DNA from: JAKAFX01 sp049965715
Lineage (GTDB): Archaea; Thermoplasmatota; Thermoplasmata; Thermoplasmatales; Thermoplasmataceae
Direction of reading: 5' to 3'
DNA length: 64,000 bases
Assembly: GCA_049965715.1 (NCBI GenBank)
Contig: JBMFWA010000004.1
Coordinates: 1-64,000 of the forward strand
Part shown: positions 18,977-27,122 of the stretch, piece after piece
Layout of the letters: each line of letters starts with the position of its first letter
Position numbering within the stretch: position 1 is the stretch's first letter
The notes under the pieces: model-generated
Seen by the model: only the letters and a program-made list of their open reading frames with translations
Told to the model about the DNA's origin: nothing
Database searches by the model: none
Made by a program: the position numbers and the translations under genes

Positions 18977-20054
18977 TCACACCAGATCCTGCAAATTCGG
19001 AAAGCAATTCTGTTATTTCAGAAATGGGAACACTCAACGTTACAATGTCCCCAGGGGTCCTGATCAGAGGCAGGTTGACAGAATCAGAGACCTTCTTCTT
19101 GTCGTTCTCCATAAAGCGAACCAGGTCATGGGGATCGAAGGCAGAGATATCAGGGAGATCAATACCGGAAGACTTCACAATCCGGATCACATGCCGGTAG
19201 GTATCTTTCGTGCAAACCCCCCTCTTCATTGATACAAAAGCCTCAAACATCATCCCTTCCGCGACCGAAACTCCATGGGACAGCCTGTTATCCGATGCTG
19301 CCTCTAGTGCGTGCGCAAGTGTATGACCAAGATTCAGGACAGCCCTTTTTCCCATGGTATCATGAGAATCCCCTGAAACAAAAGTTGACTTTATCAATAT
19401 GGACTTCCTGATGATTCCTTCCAGCAGTGCAGGGTCGCGGGCTTCAATCACCTCAGATTTTGAAGTGAAGGACAGGATTTCCGGGTCACTTATGAGGCCA
19501 TATTTTATGATCTCTGCAACCCCGTCAAGAAAATCGCTTCTGCTCAATGTTTTCAGAAATAAGAGATCACAGACAATGTCTCTGGGGTCATAGAATGTTC
19601 CAATGACATTCTTGACATGACCATGATTAAGTGCGTTCTTACCGCCAATTGCGCTGTCAACCATTCCAAGTAATGTTGTCGGAAAAGCTTCGAGAGTGAT
19701 CCCCCTCTTGTAAGTTGAGGCAACAAAACCTGCCGTGTCTCCAATTGTCCCTCCACCAATGTAGGAAATGAATGAATCTCTATCCACATTTCCGTCAATC
19801 AGATCCTGAATGACCATAGAATACGTCTGAAGAGACTTTGATTTTTCGCCGTCGGGAATGATCTTAACATGACCATTTTTGTCTTCACGGATATATGCAA
19901 CGAGTTCCGGGTAAAGTGATGAGACTTTCTCGCTTACAATGTAGTATCCGCCAGTCTTAAGGCGATTTTCAATGAATCCGCGTGCCACGTTATCCCCGAT
20001 GGTGACAGTGGAATTGATCCCGAAATCTTTCAGGAGTAAGGTGTCAGGTTCCAT
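18966..20054 (-). CDS. aroB: 3-dehydroquinate synthase, classical AroB type
   Basis: A 362-residue enzyme converting DAHP to 3-dehydroquinate. It has the classical family features: GGGTIGDTAGFVAST, then FPTTLLGMVDSAIGGKNALN, and the metal-binding HTLAHALE near residue 250. Many Euryarchaeota use the unrelated AroB' route from aspartate semialdehyde; this organism encodes the classical enzyme. It heads the aro operon; the DAHP synthase, dehydroquinase and chorismate synthase genes are not in this window. Confidence 0.95.
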   Translation of the reverse strand: MEPDTLLLKDFGINSTVTIGDNVARGFIENRLKTGGYYIVSEKVSSLYPELVAYIREDKNGHVKIIPDGEKSKSLQTYSMVIQDLIDGNVDRDSFISYIGGGTIGDTAGFVASTYKRGITLEAFPTTLLGMVDSAIGGKNALNHGHVKNVIGTFYDPRDIVCDLLFLKTLSRSDFLDGVAEIIKYGLISDPEILSFTSKSEVIEARDPALLEGIIRKSILIKSTFVSGDSHDTMGKRAVLNLGHTLAHALEAASDNRLSHGVSVAEGMMFEAFVSMKRGVCTKDTYRHVIRIVKSSGIDLPDISAFDPHDLVRFMENDKKKVSDSVNLPLIRTPGDIVTLSVPISEITELLSEFAGSGVNDH

Positions 20055-20081
20055 GATATCTTAATTCCCATCACAAATAAG

Positions 20082-20090
20082 AATTTATAA
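20082..20090 (+). promoter_or_regulatory. TATA box of the GH15 gene
   Basis: AATTTATAA centred at 20086-20087, about 23 nt before the ATG at 20110 and only 5 nt before the ATG at 20092. The position decides for the downstream start and a leaderless mRNA. Confidence 0.5.
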
Positions 20091-20109
20091 AATGTCAAGA
20101 TCAGAACCA

Positions 20110-21930
20110 ATGGCAAGAAGGCAGATCCCGTTCCAGGATATCAGCGCTGACGGGTATACAAAAATTGCAAACCATGGAATGATTGGAAGCAACCGGACTG
20201 CGGCGCTGGTGGGGATGGATGGAAAGATAGACTGGGCTTGTTTCCCCAGCTTCAAGGACAATCCTGTCTTCGATTCCATACTGGACTCCAAAAAAGGAGG
20301 GTACTTCTCAATCAGTCCTGCTGAAACTGACAACATAAGGGTAAGGCAGGCTTACTTTAAAAACACCAACATTCTTGTAACGGAATTTTTCAGGAAAAAA
20401 GCGAAGATACTTGAACTTACGGACCTCATACCGGCCAGCGAATACACCATGGTCAACTTCCCTGAGATCCACAGGCGTGTCGTGTCATTTGATAACGACA
20501 CGGTGATAAGGGTGGAACTGTTTCCGTCATTCGATTTCAGATCCGGAAACCTGACCGCTGTCAAATCTGCAGACGGATACGTTTTATCAAGGGGTGACAG
20601 GAAAGTCGCTCTTTCCACCGGTTATGATCTGGATACCAGTGAAAGGGGAGTTTTCGGAAACGTGACAGTCAAAAAAGACACAACCTCATGGTTTGTTTTT
20701 CTCCATGGAGTTTCAACGGTAAACAGGGTATCCGACTACCGATCTGATGAAAGGCTGTCCGAGACAGCAAAATACTGGAACGAACTTGTCTCGGCAAGGA
20801 AATTCAGCGGAATGTATTCAGGAGCGGCTGTGCGGTCTGCACTCACGCTGAAGGCGCTTTTTTATGAGCCAACAGGACTGATGGTTGCAGCACCCACCTC
20901 CAGCCTTCCGGAATGTGTCGGCGGCGAGAGAAACTGGGATTACAGATATGCTTGGATCAGGGATACTGCCTATGTGGTCGAAGCTCTTTCAATGATAGAG
21001 TACAGGAAAGAGGCGATCAAGTTCCTGTATGATATCATGCAGGTTGTGCAGAGAGAAAGACGCCTGAGAACCATATATCCCATCGATCTTGACGGCTCTC
21101 TCGATGAGTTTGAAGTGGATTATGACGGTTACATGGGATCGAAACCCGTCAGAATGGGAAACAGGGCAGCGAAGCAGCTCCAGATAGACGAATACGGTTC
21201 ACTGGTCAACGCCGTTTACTTTGTTGGTATGAACGGTGGCCTCATAACCTCATTTCTGTGGCATTTCGTTATGCAGATACTCGACGATCTGGCAGGGATA
21301 TGGGATACGCCTGATTCCACACTCTGGGAATTCAGGACCGAGCCAAGGCACTACGTTTATTCCAAGGCAATGGCCTGGACAGCGTTCACAAGAGCAATCA
21401 CACTCGGTAAATTCCTCGGATACTCTGCACCATATGAAAGATGGCAGCAGACCGCAGAAACCATCAAGGCGCAGATCATTGAAAAAGGGTACGACAGGAA
21501 ATCAAATTCGTTCGTGCAGTACTATGGTGCGAAAGACACAGACGGGGCCCTGTTAAGACTGCCTCATCTTGGTTTTCTGCCGCCTGACGATCCCAGAATC
21601 AGAGGAACAGTGGAACGGATTGAAAGGGAACTCATGACAGACAACTATCTTTTCAGGAGATACCTGAATGACGATGGTTTCAGGTGCCAGGACAATGCAT
21701 TCACTCTGCTGTCATTCTGGTATGTAGAGGATCTTGTACTGTTCGGAAAAAAGGAGAAGGCGAGAGAAGTGTTCAATTCTCTTCTAAGGCATGGTAACCA
21801 CCTGTCTCTATTCTCAGAAGAGATAGATCTCAGGTCTGGCGATCTGATAGGTAATTTCCCACAAGCTATGACACACCTGGGAATTATAAGGGCATGGAAA
21901 AGCCTTAACAGGGCTTATGGAAAGCCATAG
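20110..21930 (+). CDS. Glycoside hydrolase family 15 enzyme (trehalase or glucoamylase)
   Basis: A roughly 606-residue GH15 protein. An N-terminal beta domain (about residues 15-240; NHGMIGSNRTAALVG) precedes the alpha/alpha catalytic barrel. Catalytic-domain motifs are WDYRYAWIRDTAY, QIDEYGSLVNAVYF, an 'E-F-R-T-E-P-R-H' segment matching the family general-acid region, and LFSEEID with the general-base Glu, then GNFPQAMTHLG. No signal peptide, so intracellular. Thermoplasma members of this group are known trehalases, which I favour. ATG 20110 is chosen over 20092 because a TATA box (20083-20090) touches the first ATG. Confidence 0.9.
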   Translation: MARRQIPFQDISADGYTKIANHGMIGSNRTAALVGMDGKIDWACFPSFKDNPVFDSILDSKKGGYFSISPAETDNIRVRQAYFKNTNILVTEFFRKKAKILELTDLIPASEYTMVNFPEIHRRVVSFDNDTVIRVELFPSFDFRSGNLTAVKSADGYVLSRGDRKVALSTGYDLDTSERGVFGNVTVKKDTTSWFVFLHGVSTVNRVSDYRSDERLSETAKYWNELVSARKFSGMYSGAAVRSALTLKALFYEPTGLMVAAPTSSLPECVGGERNWDYRYAWIRDTAYVVEALSMIEYRKEAIKFLYDIMQVVQRERRLRTIYPIDLDGSLDEFEVDYDGYMGSKPVRMGNRAAKQLQIDEYGSLVNAVYFVGMNGGLITSFLWHFVMQILDDLAGIWDTPDSTLWEFRTEPRHYVYSKAMAWTAFTRAITLGKFLGYSAPYERWQQTAETIKAQIIEKGYDRKSNSFVQYYGAKDTDGALLRLPHLGFLPPDDPRIRGTVERIERELMTDNYLFRRYLNDDGFRCQDNAFTLLSFWYVEDLVLFGKKEKAREVFNSLLRHGNHLSLFSEEIDLRSGDLIGNFPQAMTHLGIIRAWKSLNRAYGKP

Positions 21931-21974
21931 GCACTTCTCTTACGCAGTTTTCAGAAAACCGGATTCAATTCGCT

Positions 21975-22292
21975 TTAGTATTCGCGCCACCTGTAGCCGC
22001 AGGCCTCGCAAGTGTAAAATTTGGTTTCCGGTTCGTCCGCAGATCTTGTCTGCTTGAGCAGGAAATAGGCACCCACGTGACCGCACTTGGGACAAACTGC
22101 GTCAGAATCAAGAGGTTCAGCACTCTTTTCTTCTTTTATCAATACAACTTCCTTGTTGTTGCTCTTGCTGACTATCTTCTTGGAGTGGTTCTTGCTGTTC
22201 TTTTCCACCTCGTAACCACATGAAGTGCATACATAAACATTCCCTGATGATATCATAAGGGAGCCACACTTGGGACAGAACATTCTTCTCAT
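21975..22292 (-). CDS. tfs: Transcription elongation factor TFS
   Basis: A 105-residue TFIIS/Rpb9-like protein that stimulates transcript cleavage by archaeal RNA polymerase. Two zinc ribbons are visible: CPKCG..CTSCG near the N-terminus and CPKCG..CEACG at the C-terminus. The C-terminal ribbon holds QTRSADEPETKFYTC with the Asp-Glu pair that enters the polymerase active site. A Lys/Ser-rich linker of about 45 residues joins the ribbons. A TATA element (TTTAAATA) lies about 20 nt before the start, implying a leaderless mRNA. Confidence 0.95.
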   Translation of the reverse strand: MRRMFCPKCGSLMISSGNVYVCTSCGYEVEKNSKNHSKKIVSKSNNKEVVLIKEEKSAEPLDSDAVCPKCGHVGAYFLLKQTRSADEPETKFYTCEACGYRWREY

Positions 22293-22440
22293 ATTAAATG
22301 AAAGTATTTAAAACCGGCTACTTGGGAGAAGAAAACACATTCTGCAGAAAATATTCATTCATGTGAAAATATCAAAGAGGGTCCAACAATGGAGGAAATA
22401 TTTCCAACAAGGTTAAGTATATTCAACCGTTTTTTACTCC

Positions 22441-23370
22441 ATGAAAGTGAGTGCTATTTTGCCTCCGTTTCTGCCAATAGAGGACATAAAAAGAACGGCA
22501 GCGGCTATTCTGCCGGATATTGAGATCATCACGGACCTTGACTTCAAGACCAACGAAAGTGAAGTCCTGATTGCAACGACCTTCACAAAGATTGACAAAC
22601 AAGTACTCGATAAGTTCAAGAATTTGAAGTTTTTACAGATAGCAAGCACAGGATATGACAACGTTGACACTGCGGAGGTGAAAAGGCGGAAGATCATACT
22701 GTGCAACTCGCCAACCTCGAATAAGGAGAGCGTTGCCGAGCATGTGATCGGTATGGTGCTGTATTTCCTGAAGGATTTTAAATTTCTTGATAATGAACTG
22801 AGGAATGGCAACTGGCCGGTTCTCACCGCCTCAAGGGATTTGAAGGGAAAAACCTTCGGAATAATAGGCATGGGGGCGATCGGGAAGAGACTTGCCGAGA
22901 GGCTTGCCGTTTTCGGGGCCGGGATTATTTACTATGACGAATACAGACTCAGGGAAGAGATGGAGGACGATCTTGGAGTAACATTCGTCTCATTGAAGGA
23001 GCTGATTTCATCCTCTGACATAATATCAATTCATGTTCCCCTGACAGACGGCACCAGAGGAATGATATCAAAGAAAGAATTTGAATCAATGAAGCCGGGC
23101 TGCATCTTCATCAACACATCAAGGGCCGAGGTTGTGGTTACGCAGGATCTGATAAACGCTTTGAAATCCGGCAAGATCAAGGCAGGAATAGACGTTTACG
23201 ACAGAGAACCTCCGGACTTTACGTCCGATCTTTTCAGGACGGAGAACACACTCTTCAGTCCCCACATTGCGGGCGTCACAATAGAGAGCCAGGGCAGGTT
23301 CATTGAGGAAACCGTCTCCAACGTGATAAGATTTCTTCAGGGCGTCGAACCTTTGAACAGGGTGGCGTGA
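22441..23370 (+). CDS. D-2-hydroxyacid dehydrogenase (SerA/phosphoglycerate dehydrogenase-like)
   Basis: A 309-residue NAD(P)-dependent D-isomer 2-hydroxyacid dehydrogenase. Rossmann motif GMGAIGKRLAERL near residue 143, catalytic Arg in NTSRAEVV, Glu in YDREPPD, His in SPHIAGVT near residue 276. It lacks the ACT regulatory domain of some SerA enzymes. Its stop overlaps the start of the ThDP decarboxylase gene (GTGATG), so the two form a translationally coupled pair and may act on one 2-oxoacid/2-hydroxyacid pool. The exact substrate is unknown. Confidence 0.87.
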   Translation: MKVSAILPPFLPIEDIKRTAAAILPDIEIITDLDFKTNESEVLIATTFTKIDKQVLDKFKNLKFLQIASTGYDNVDTAEVKRRKIILCNSPTSNKESVAEHVIGMVLYFLKDFKFLDNELRNGNWPVLTASRDLKGKTFGIIGMGAIGKRLAERLAVFGAGIIYYDEYRLREEMEDDLGVTFVSLKELISSSDIISIHVPLTDGTRGMISKKEFESMKPGCIFINTSRAEVVVTQDLINALKSGKIKAGIDVYDREPPDFTSDLFRTENTLFSPHIAGVTIESQGRFIEETVSNVIRFLQGVEPLNRVA

Positions 23371-24911
23371 TGAAGGGTTATGAAATCTTTGCAGAATCCC
23401 TGAAGAAACTTGGAATTGAAAAAATATTCGGCAATCCCGGCACCACCGAAATTCCAATGCTGAGAGGTATAAAGGACTACGTGCTCACACTCCATGATTC
23501 CATATCGCTGGGTATGGCTGACGGCCTATCACAGATATCCCGGGCGCCTGCACTCTGCAACCTGCATACCATGCCCGGCCTTGGAAATTCTATGGCGTTT
23601 CTTCACACTGCCTCAGCGAACAGGTCTCCGGTTATAGTGACCGCCGGACAGCAGGACTACAGACACATCTTCTACGATCCAATCCTCTCAGGGGATCTGA
23701 CAGGACTGGCGTCAAACTTTGTGAAGTACAGGTTTGAGATCAAGAATACCGCGGACATATACAGGTCGCTCAAGAGGGCTTTTCAGGTGGCAATGACACC
23801 GCCAATGGGTCCTGTTTTTCTGAGCTTTCCAATGAATATGATGGATCAGGATTATGAAGAGAGTTTTGATGGATTTTCCAGGGTAACCCAATCATATGTG
23901 AATCATGAAGCAGTGAAGGAGATAGCGGATGAGATCAACCAGTCCAAAAATCCAGCGATCGTGTTCGGATCAGAAATAGATCTGTACAGTGCTTTCAATG
24001 AAGCTGCTGAATTTGCCAACAAGATTGGATGCCCTGTGTATGGTGAACCGCTTTCAAGCAGGGGCTGCTATCCTACAGACGATCCACAGTTTGCAGGGGA
24101 TCTGCCTCCCGCCTCCGCACTCATAAACATACGGTTTGTTTCCAACGATCTCATTCTCATAATCGGAGGTGACATGACACTGTATCCTTACACTCCTTCG
24201 CCGCTACTTGCCGGAAAAAAGGTGATAGTGGTGGGAACAGACATATCCGGGAGAATAGGAACCGGATACGTGATGAATCCAAAGTTATTCCTGACAGAGG
24301 CTGCAAAACTTGTGAAACGCAAATCAAGCTTCGCCAGACAGACGGATTTTGCGGCAAGAACCGCCACCGCCATGGCAGGTAAAAAGATGGAACCGCTCTA
24401 TGTCATGTCACGCATCAGGAAAGTATTTGAGGATCACGCAATAGTTGACGAATCCATTTCGGCATCACAGATCCTCCGTGCCGTCATAGGTTATCGTCCG
24501 GATTCCTATTTCACAGCAAAAACGGGCCAGCTAGGATGGGCTCTGCCGGCAGCCTCAGGGATTTCCACTGTAAGGAAGAAGGTGCTGTGCATTCTTGGAG
24601 ACGGATCGTTCATGTACACATTGCAGACACTGTGGACAATCAGGAAATACAATCTCCCAGTGAAAGTTGTAATCCTCAACAACGGTGGATACATGATACT
24701 GAGAAGCTTTGCCAGGAGCTATTATCCGGACATGGAAAACAGAGAATTCCTGATGCCTGAGATGGATATACCAAAACTGGTGGAATCTTTCCACATTCCC
24801 GTCGAAATAGGAGATCCAAAGCTGGAAAACCTTGAATGGCTTCGCACCGGCGAAGAACCCAAAGTGCTGGTGGTGAACTCCAGATTTGATATCCCCAAGA
24901 TGTTCCTCTGA
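23367..24911 (+). CDS. Thiamine diphosphate-dependent enzyme, benzoylformate decarboxylase-like
   Basis: About 514 residues with the three ThDP-enzyme domains. The C-terminal cofactor motif is intact (GDGSFMYT ... NNGGY). The N-terminal domain aligns by eye with benzoylformate decarboxylase: FGNPGTTEIP, NLHTMPGLGNS with the active-site His at 68, VTAGQQ. The residue matching the universal cofactor-activating Glu is Asp44 (LHDSIS), and the second active-site His of benzoylformate decarboxylase is replaced by Tyr/Pro near residues 273-274. Starts GTG 23367 or ATG 23370. Likely a 2-oxoacid decarboxylase or lyase of unknown substrate. Confidence 0.82.
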   Translation: MMKGYEIFAESLKKLGIEKIFGNPGTTEIPMLRGIKDYVLTLHDSISLGMADGLSQISRAPALCNLHTMPGLGNSMAFLHTASANRSPVIVTAGQQDYRHIFYDPILSGDLTGLASNFVKYRFEIKNTADIYRSLKRAFQVAMTPPMGPVFLSFPMNMMDQDYEESFDGFSRVTQSYVNHEAVKEIADEINQSKNPAIVFGSEIDLYSAFNEAAEFANKIGCPVYGEPLSSRGCYPTDDPQFAGDLPPASALINIRFVSNDLILIIGGDMTLYPYTPSPLLAGKKVIVVGTDISGRIGTGYVMNPKLFLTEAAKLVKRKSSFARQTDFAARTATAMAGKKMEPLYVMSRIRKVFEDHAIVDESISASQILRAVIGYRPDSYFTAKTGQLGWALPAASGISTVRKKVLCILGDGSFMYTLQTLWTIRKYNLPVKVVILNNGGYMILRSFARSYYPDMENREFLMPEMDIPKLVESFHIPVEIGDPKLENLEWLRTGEEPKVLVVNSRFDIPKMFL

Positions 24912-25047
24912 AAGCCAGCTTTCGGAGAATATATAAGGATAAAGCTCCCGAATCAAGAAAACCTCACAGACGAAAGTGATTCAGCTCCAGGCACAGAGCA
25001 CCCGGAAGAGAAGAATTCTGCAATACAGGCTATGATAAACCCTAAAT

Positions 25048-25066
25048 GTGGAGTCGCATTCTCCAC
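25048..25066 (+). promoter_or_regulatory. Small inverted repeat before the hemerythrin-like gene
   Basis: GTGGAG and CTCCAC flank a 7-nt loop, forming a 6-bp hairpin 8 nt before the preferred ATG at 25075. A TATA box near 24927-24938 would give a leader of about 110 nt, unusually long for this genome, so the hairpin could influence translation. Confidence 0.3.
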
Positions 25067-25074
25067 CAGGTTTT

Positions 25075-25551
25075 ATGCTTTCAGAAATCTTCACCGACCA
25101 GCACTGGAAGATAGACTTACTGCTGGGAGAATTCATAAAATCTCTGAAGGAAAATGATCAGGGTGTTGAAGAACTGGCTGAGCTAAGAAAATTACTGAGG
25201 TCGCATATTTACCTTGAGGAAAGCGTTATCTACCCTTTGGTGGAAACCAATGAGAACCACAATGGCATAAACGGACTTGAAGTTGAGCATGCAGGCATAT
25301 TTCGATTGCTGGACAAGATACAGCTGTATATCGCCCGTAATGATTATGTCAGGGCGACTGACAGGGCAGAAGGTCTGGTCAGGGTGCTTGCAGCACACAA
25401 CGGAAAGGAGGTGCAGACAGTGTATTCTGTCCTGGATGCCCTTCCGGAGAGCGAACAGGCGGGTATAATTGACAGGATAAAACAGCTAGGCGTTCCGGAA
25501 AACTGGGAATGCAAGGTTCTGATAAGGTACAGCAGAAGAAGATCAACGTGA
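25075..25551 (+). CDS. Hemerythrin-like HHE domain protein
   Basis: A four-helix HHE cation-binding protein of about 158 residues. Candidate diiron ligands: His in TDQHWKID, HxxxE in RSHIYLEESVIYP, His in EVEHAGIF and HxxxE in AAHNGKEVQTVY. Such domains bind oxygen, nitric oxide or iron and are common in acidophiles. A GTG start at 25048 in the same frame would add nine residues and would begin exactly at an inverted repeat; ATG 25075 fits the family better. Single gene between a ThDP enzyme and a CoA-binding protein. Confidence 0.82.
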   Translation: MLSEIFTDQHWKIDLLLGEFIKSLKENDQGVEELAELRKLLRSHIYLEESVIYPLVETNENHNGINGLEVEHAGIFRLLDKIQLYIARNDYVRATDRAEGLVRVLAAHNGKEVQTVYSVLDALPESEQAGIIDRIKQLGVPENWECKVLIRYSRRRST

Positions 25552-25629
25552 TGTCCATTTTTCAGCAGGGCCCATCATTTTTCCAGGGTCATCTGGTGAC
25601 AATATTAATAGTAAGTATCATTTTACATA

Positions 25630-26049
25630 ATGATGAGTTACGACGAGGATAAAATTCCGGAAATTCTAAAAACTTCCAAGACCATAGCAGTGGTGGGGAT
25701 ATCTGACAAGCCAGACAGGGACAGCTACAGGGTGGCGGAATATCTTGGAAGGCATGGCTATGATGTTATTCCCGTAAATCCCGTCATTGGATCATGGAAC
25801 GGAAAGAAAGCATACCCCGATCTTAAATCAATACCTGAAAACATCAGGATTGACGTGGTTGACATTTTCAGGAAACCGGATGCAGTTCCAGGAATAATAC
25901 AGGAAGCCCGTGAAATCAAACCTAAGGTGATATGGATGCAGGAGGGTGTAGTCAGCACCGAGGGGGCAAACGCTGCAAAGAAAGAAGGAATGACCGTTGT
26001 TATGGACAGGTGCATAATGAAGGAGCACGTGAAGATGTCCAGATCCTGA
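25630..26049 (+). CDS. CoA-binding domain protein, YccU type
   Basis: A 139-residue single Rossmann-like CoA_binding domain. The nucleotide loop is TIAVVGISDKPDRDSY near residues 17-32, followed by VIPVNP, and the family's WMQEGVVS segment near residue 100. Such stand-alone domains resemble the N-terminal part of acyl-CoA synthetase (ADP-forming); their role is not established. A TATA-like AATATTAATA sits about 27 nt before the ATG, giving a leaderless mRNA. Confidence 0.85.
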   Translation: MMSYDEDKIPEILKTSKTIAVVGISDKPDRDSYRVAEYLGRHGYDVIPVNPVIGSWNGKKAYPDLKSIPENIRIDVVDIFRKPDAVPGIIQEAREIKPKVIWMQEGVVSTEGANAAKKEGMTVVMDRCIMKEHVKMSRS

Positions 26050-26143
26050 TATCTGTGCACAGGCATTCAGTCGGAGAAGTTTCGTGATTTCAGCAGAATA
26101 GTGAAAATTCTTATCTCCATAGTCATTCCCACGGATACCGGAT

Positions 26144-26226
26144 GTCGGGGTAGCCTAGCCCGGTAAGGCGGTAGATTCGAGATCTACTGCTCTCGCAGCT
26201 CGGGAGTTCGAATCTCCCCCCCGACG
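26144..26226 (+). tRNA. tRNA-Ser, anticodon CGA
   Basis: An 83-nt class II tRNA. Acceptor GTCGGGG pairs with CCCCGAC; D-stem GCCT/AGGC; anticodon stem GTAGA/TCTAC closes the loop TTCGAGA with anticodon CGA (reads UCG, Ser); a long variable arm (GCT-CTCGC-AGC) follows; T-arm GGGAG-TTCGAAT-CTCCC. CCA is not encoded. An IS605-type right-end remnant begins 7 nt after it. Confidence 0.95.
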
Positions 26227-26232
26227 CTTTTC

Positions 26233-26266
26233 GTGACATCCTCCCCCGACTGATGGATGGGGATTT
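26233..26266 (-). mobile_element. Solitary IS200/IS605-type right-end remnant
   Basis: On the minus strand the sequence has a CCC/GGG hairpin followed by GGGGGAGGATGTCAC. The same hairpin plus GAGGAxGTCAC signature appears at 39073-39107 and 63417-63452. In IS605-family elements such a structure forms the right end and overlaps the 3' part of the TnpB guide RNA. No transposase gene accompanies it, so it is a relic or a minimal non-autonomous copy. Confidence 0.5.
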
Positions 26267-26297
26267 ACGTTTGCATATGTTGAAATTGGACAGGAAA

Positions 26298-27059
26298 TCA
26301 GATATCGGTAAACAAACGAGCACTTTTTACGAGGTTTCTGAACCCCTCTTCCGGTACTCCCATGCCTGTCCACTTCTCACCGTGAAGTTCATCGGATATT
26401 GAAAAAATTGCCGCCGATTCAACGGTTCTTCTCCTTGAAACGGCAAATAATGATGCTGCTTCCATCTCCACAGTGAGAACTCCCCTGTTCCTGAATTCCT
26501 CTATTTCCTCCATGGTCTCCATGTAAGGGGCGTCTGTTGTCCAGGTGATGCCTATTGTCGCCTTGATTCCATTTTTAATCGAAGCCCTGAACAGTGTATT
26601 AGTGAGAGGAATAGATGGATAAGCAAACAGCGACGGTTTCAAATAATGATATGAAGTCCCCTCATCCCTTACTGCTTTTGCGCAGAACACCAGATCGCCA
26701 AACCTGATCTTAGGATTTATCGAGCCAGCAGTTCCCAGCAGCAGAAATTTCGACGCTCCAGCTGAGGCAAGCTCTTCGACAGTTGCAGCAGTAAGCGGAC
26801 CGCCGGGACAAATTCTCACTATATACAGGCCGCGATCTTCATCGATTGCCTCCTGGAATAACCCGCGATAGAACAATTCAGATTCCTTCAGTGAAAGATC
26901 ATCAACCAGCATTTTATACAACTGACGGGAAAAGACTATGATACAATTCTTTGGGTGAAATGGGATATTGATCCCCTCGTTTCTCAGGAAATCAGCAGCA
27001 GTGAACTTTGGAATGAAATTGACCTTACGCTGAACCTTTGGAAGATACCGATTGATCAT
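26298..27059 (-). CDS. Nucleoside phosphorylase (uridine/purine phosphorylase family)
   Basis: A 253-residue PNP_UDP family protein. Visible features: phosphate-binding Arg in IVRICPGGPLTAA, GTAGSINPKIRFGDLVF, and the nucleoside-binding VEMEAASLFAVSRRR near residue 195, then SDELHGEKW. It cleaves nucleosides with phosphate to free base and ribose 1-phosphate; the base preference is uncertain but the family members nearest in motif are uridine phosphorylase-like. A TATA element near 27085-27095 suits a leaderless start at 27059. Confidence 0.87.
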   Translation of the reverse strand: MINRYLPKVQRKVNFIPKFTAADFLRNEGINIPFHPKNCIIVFSRQLYKMLVDDLSLKESELFYRGLFQEAIDEDRGLYIVRICPGGPLTAATVEELASAGASKFLLLGTAGSINPKIRFGDLVFCAKAVRDEGTSYHYLKPSLFAYPSIPLTNTLFRASIKNGIKATIGITWTTDAPYMETMEEIEEFRNRGVLTVEMEAASLFAVSRRRTVESAAIFSISDELHGEKWTGMGVPEEGFRNLVKSARLFTDI

Positions 27060-27122
27060 GCTTTATAATGATGGTGGATAAAATATTTTTAGCGTTGGCA
27101 ACCAGAGGATTTCAGGATAAGT

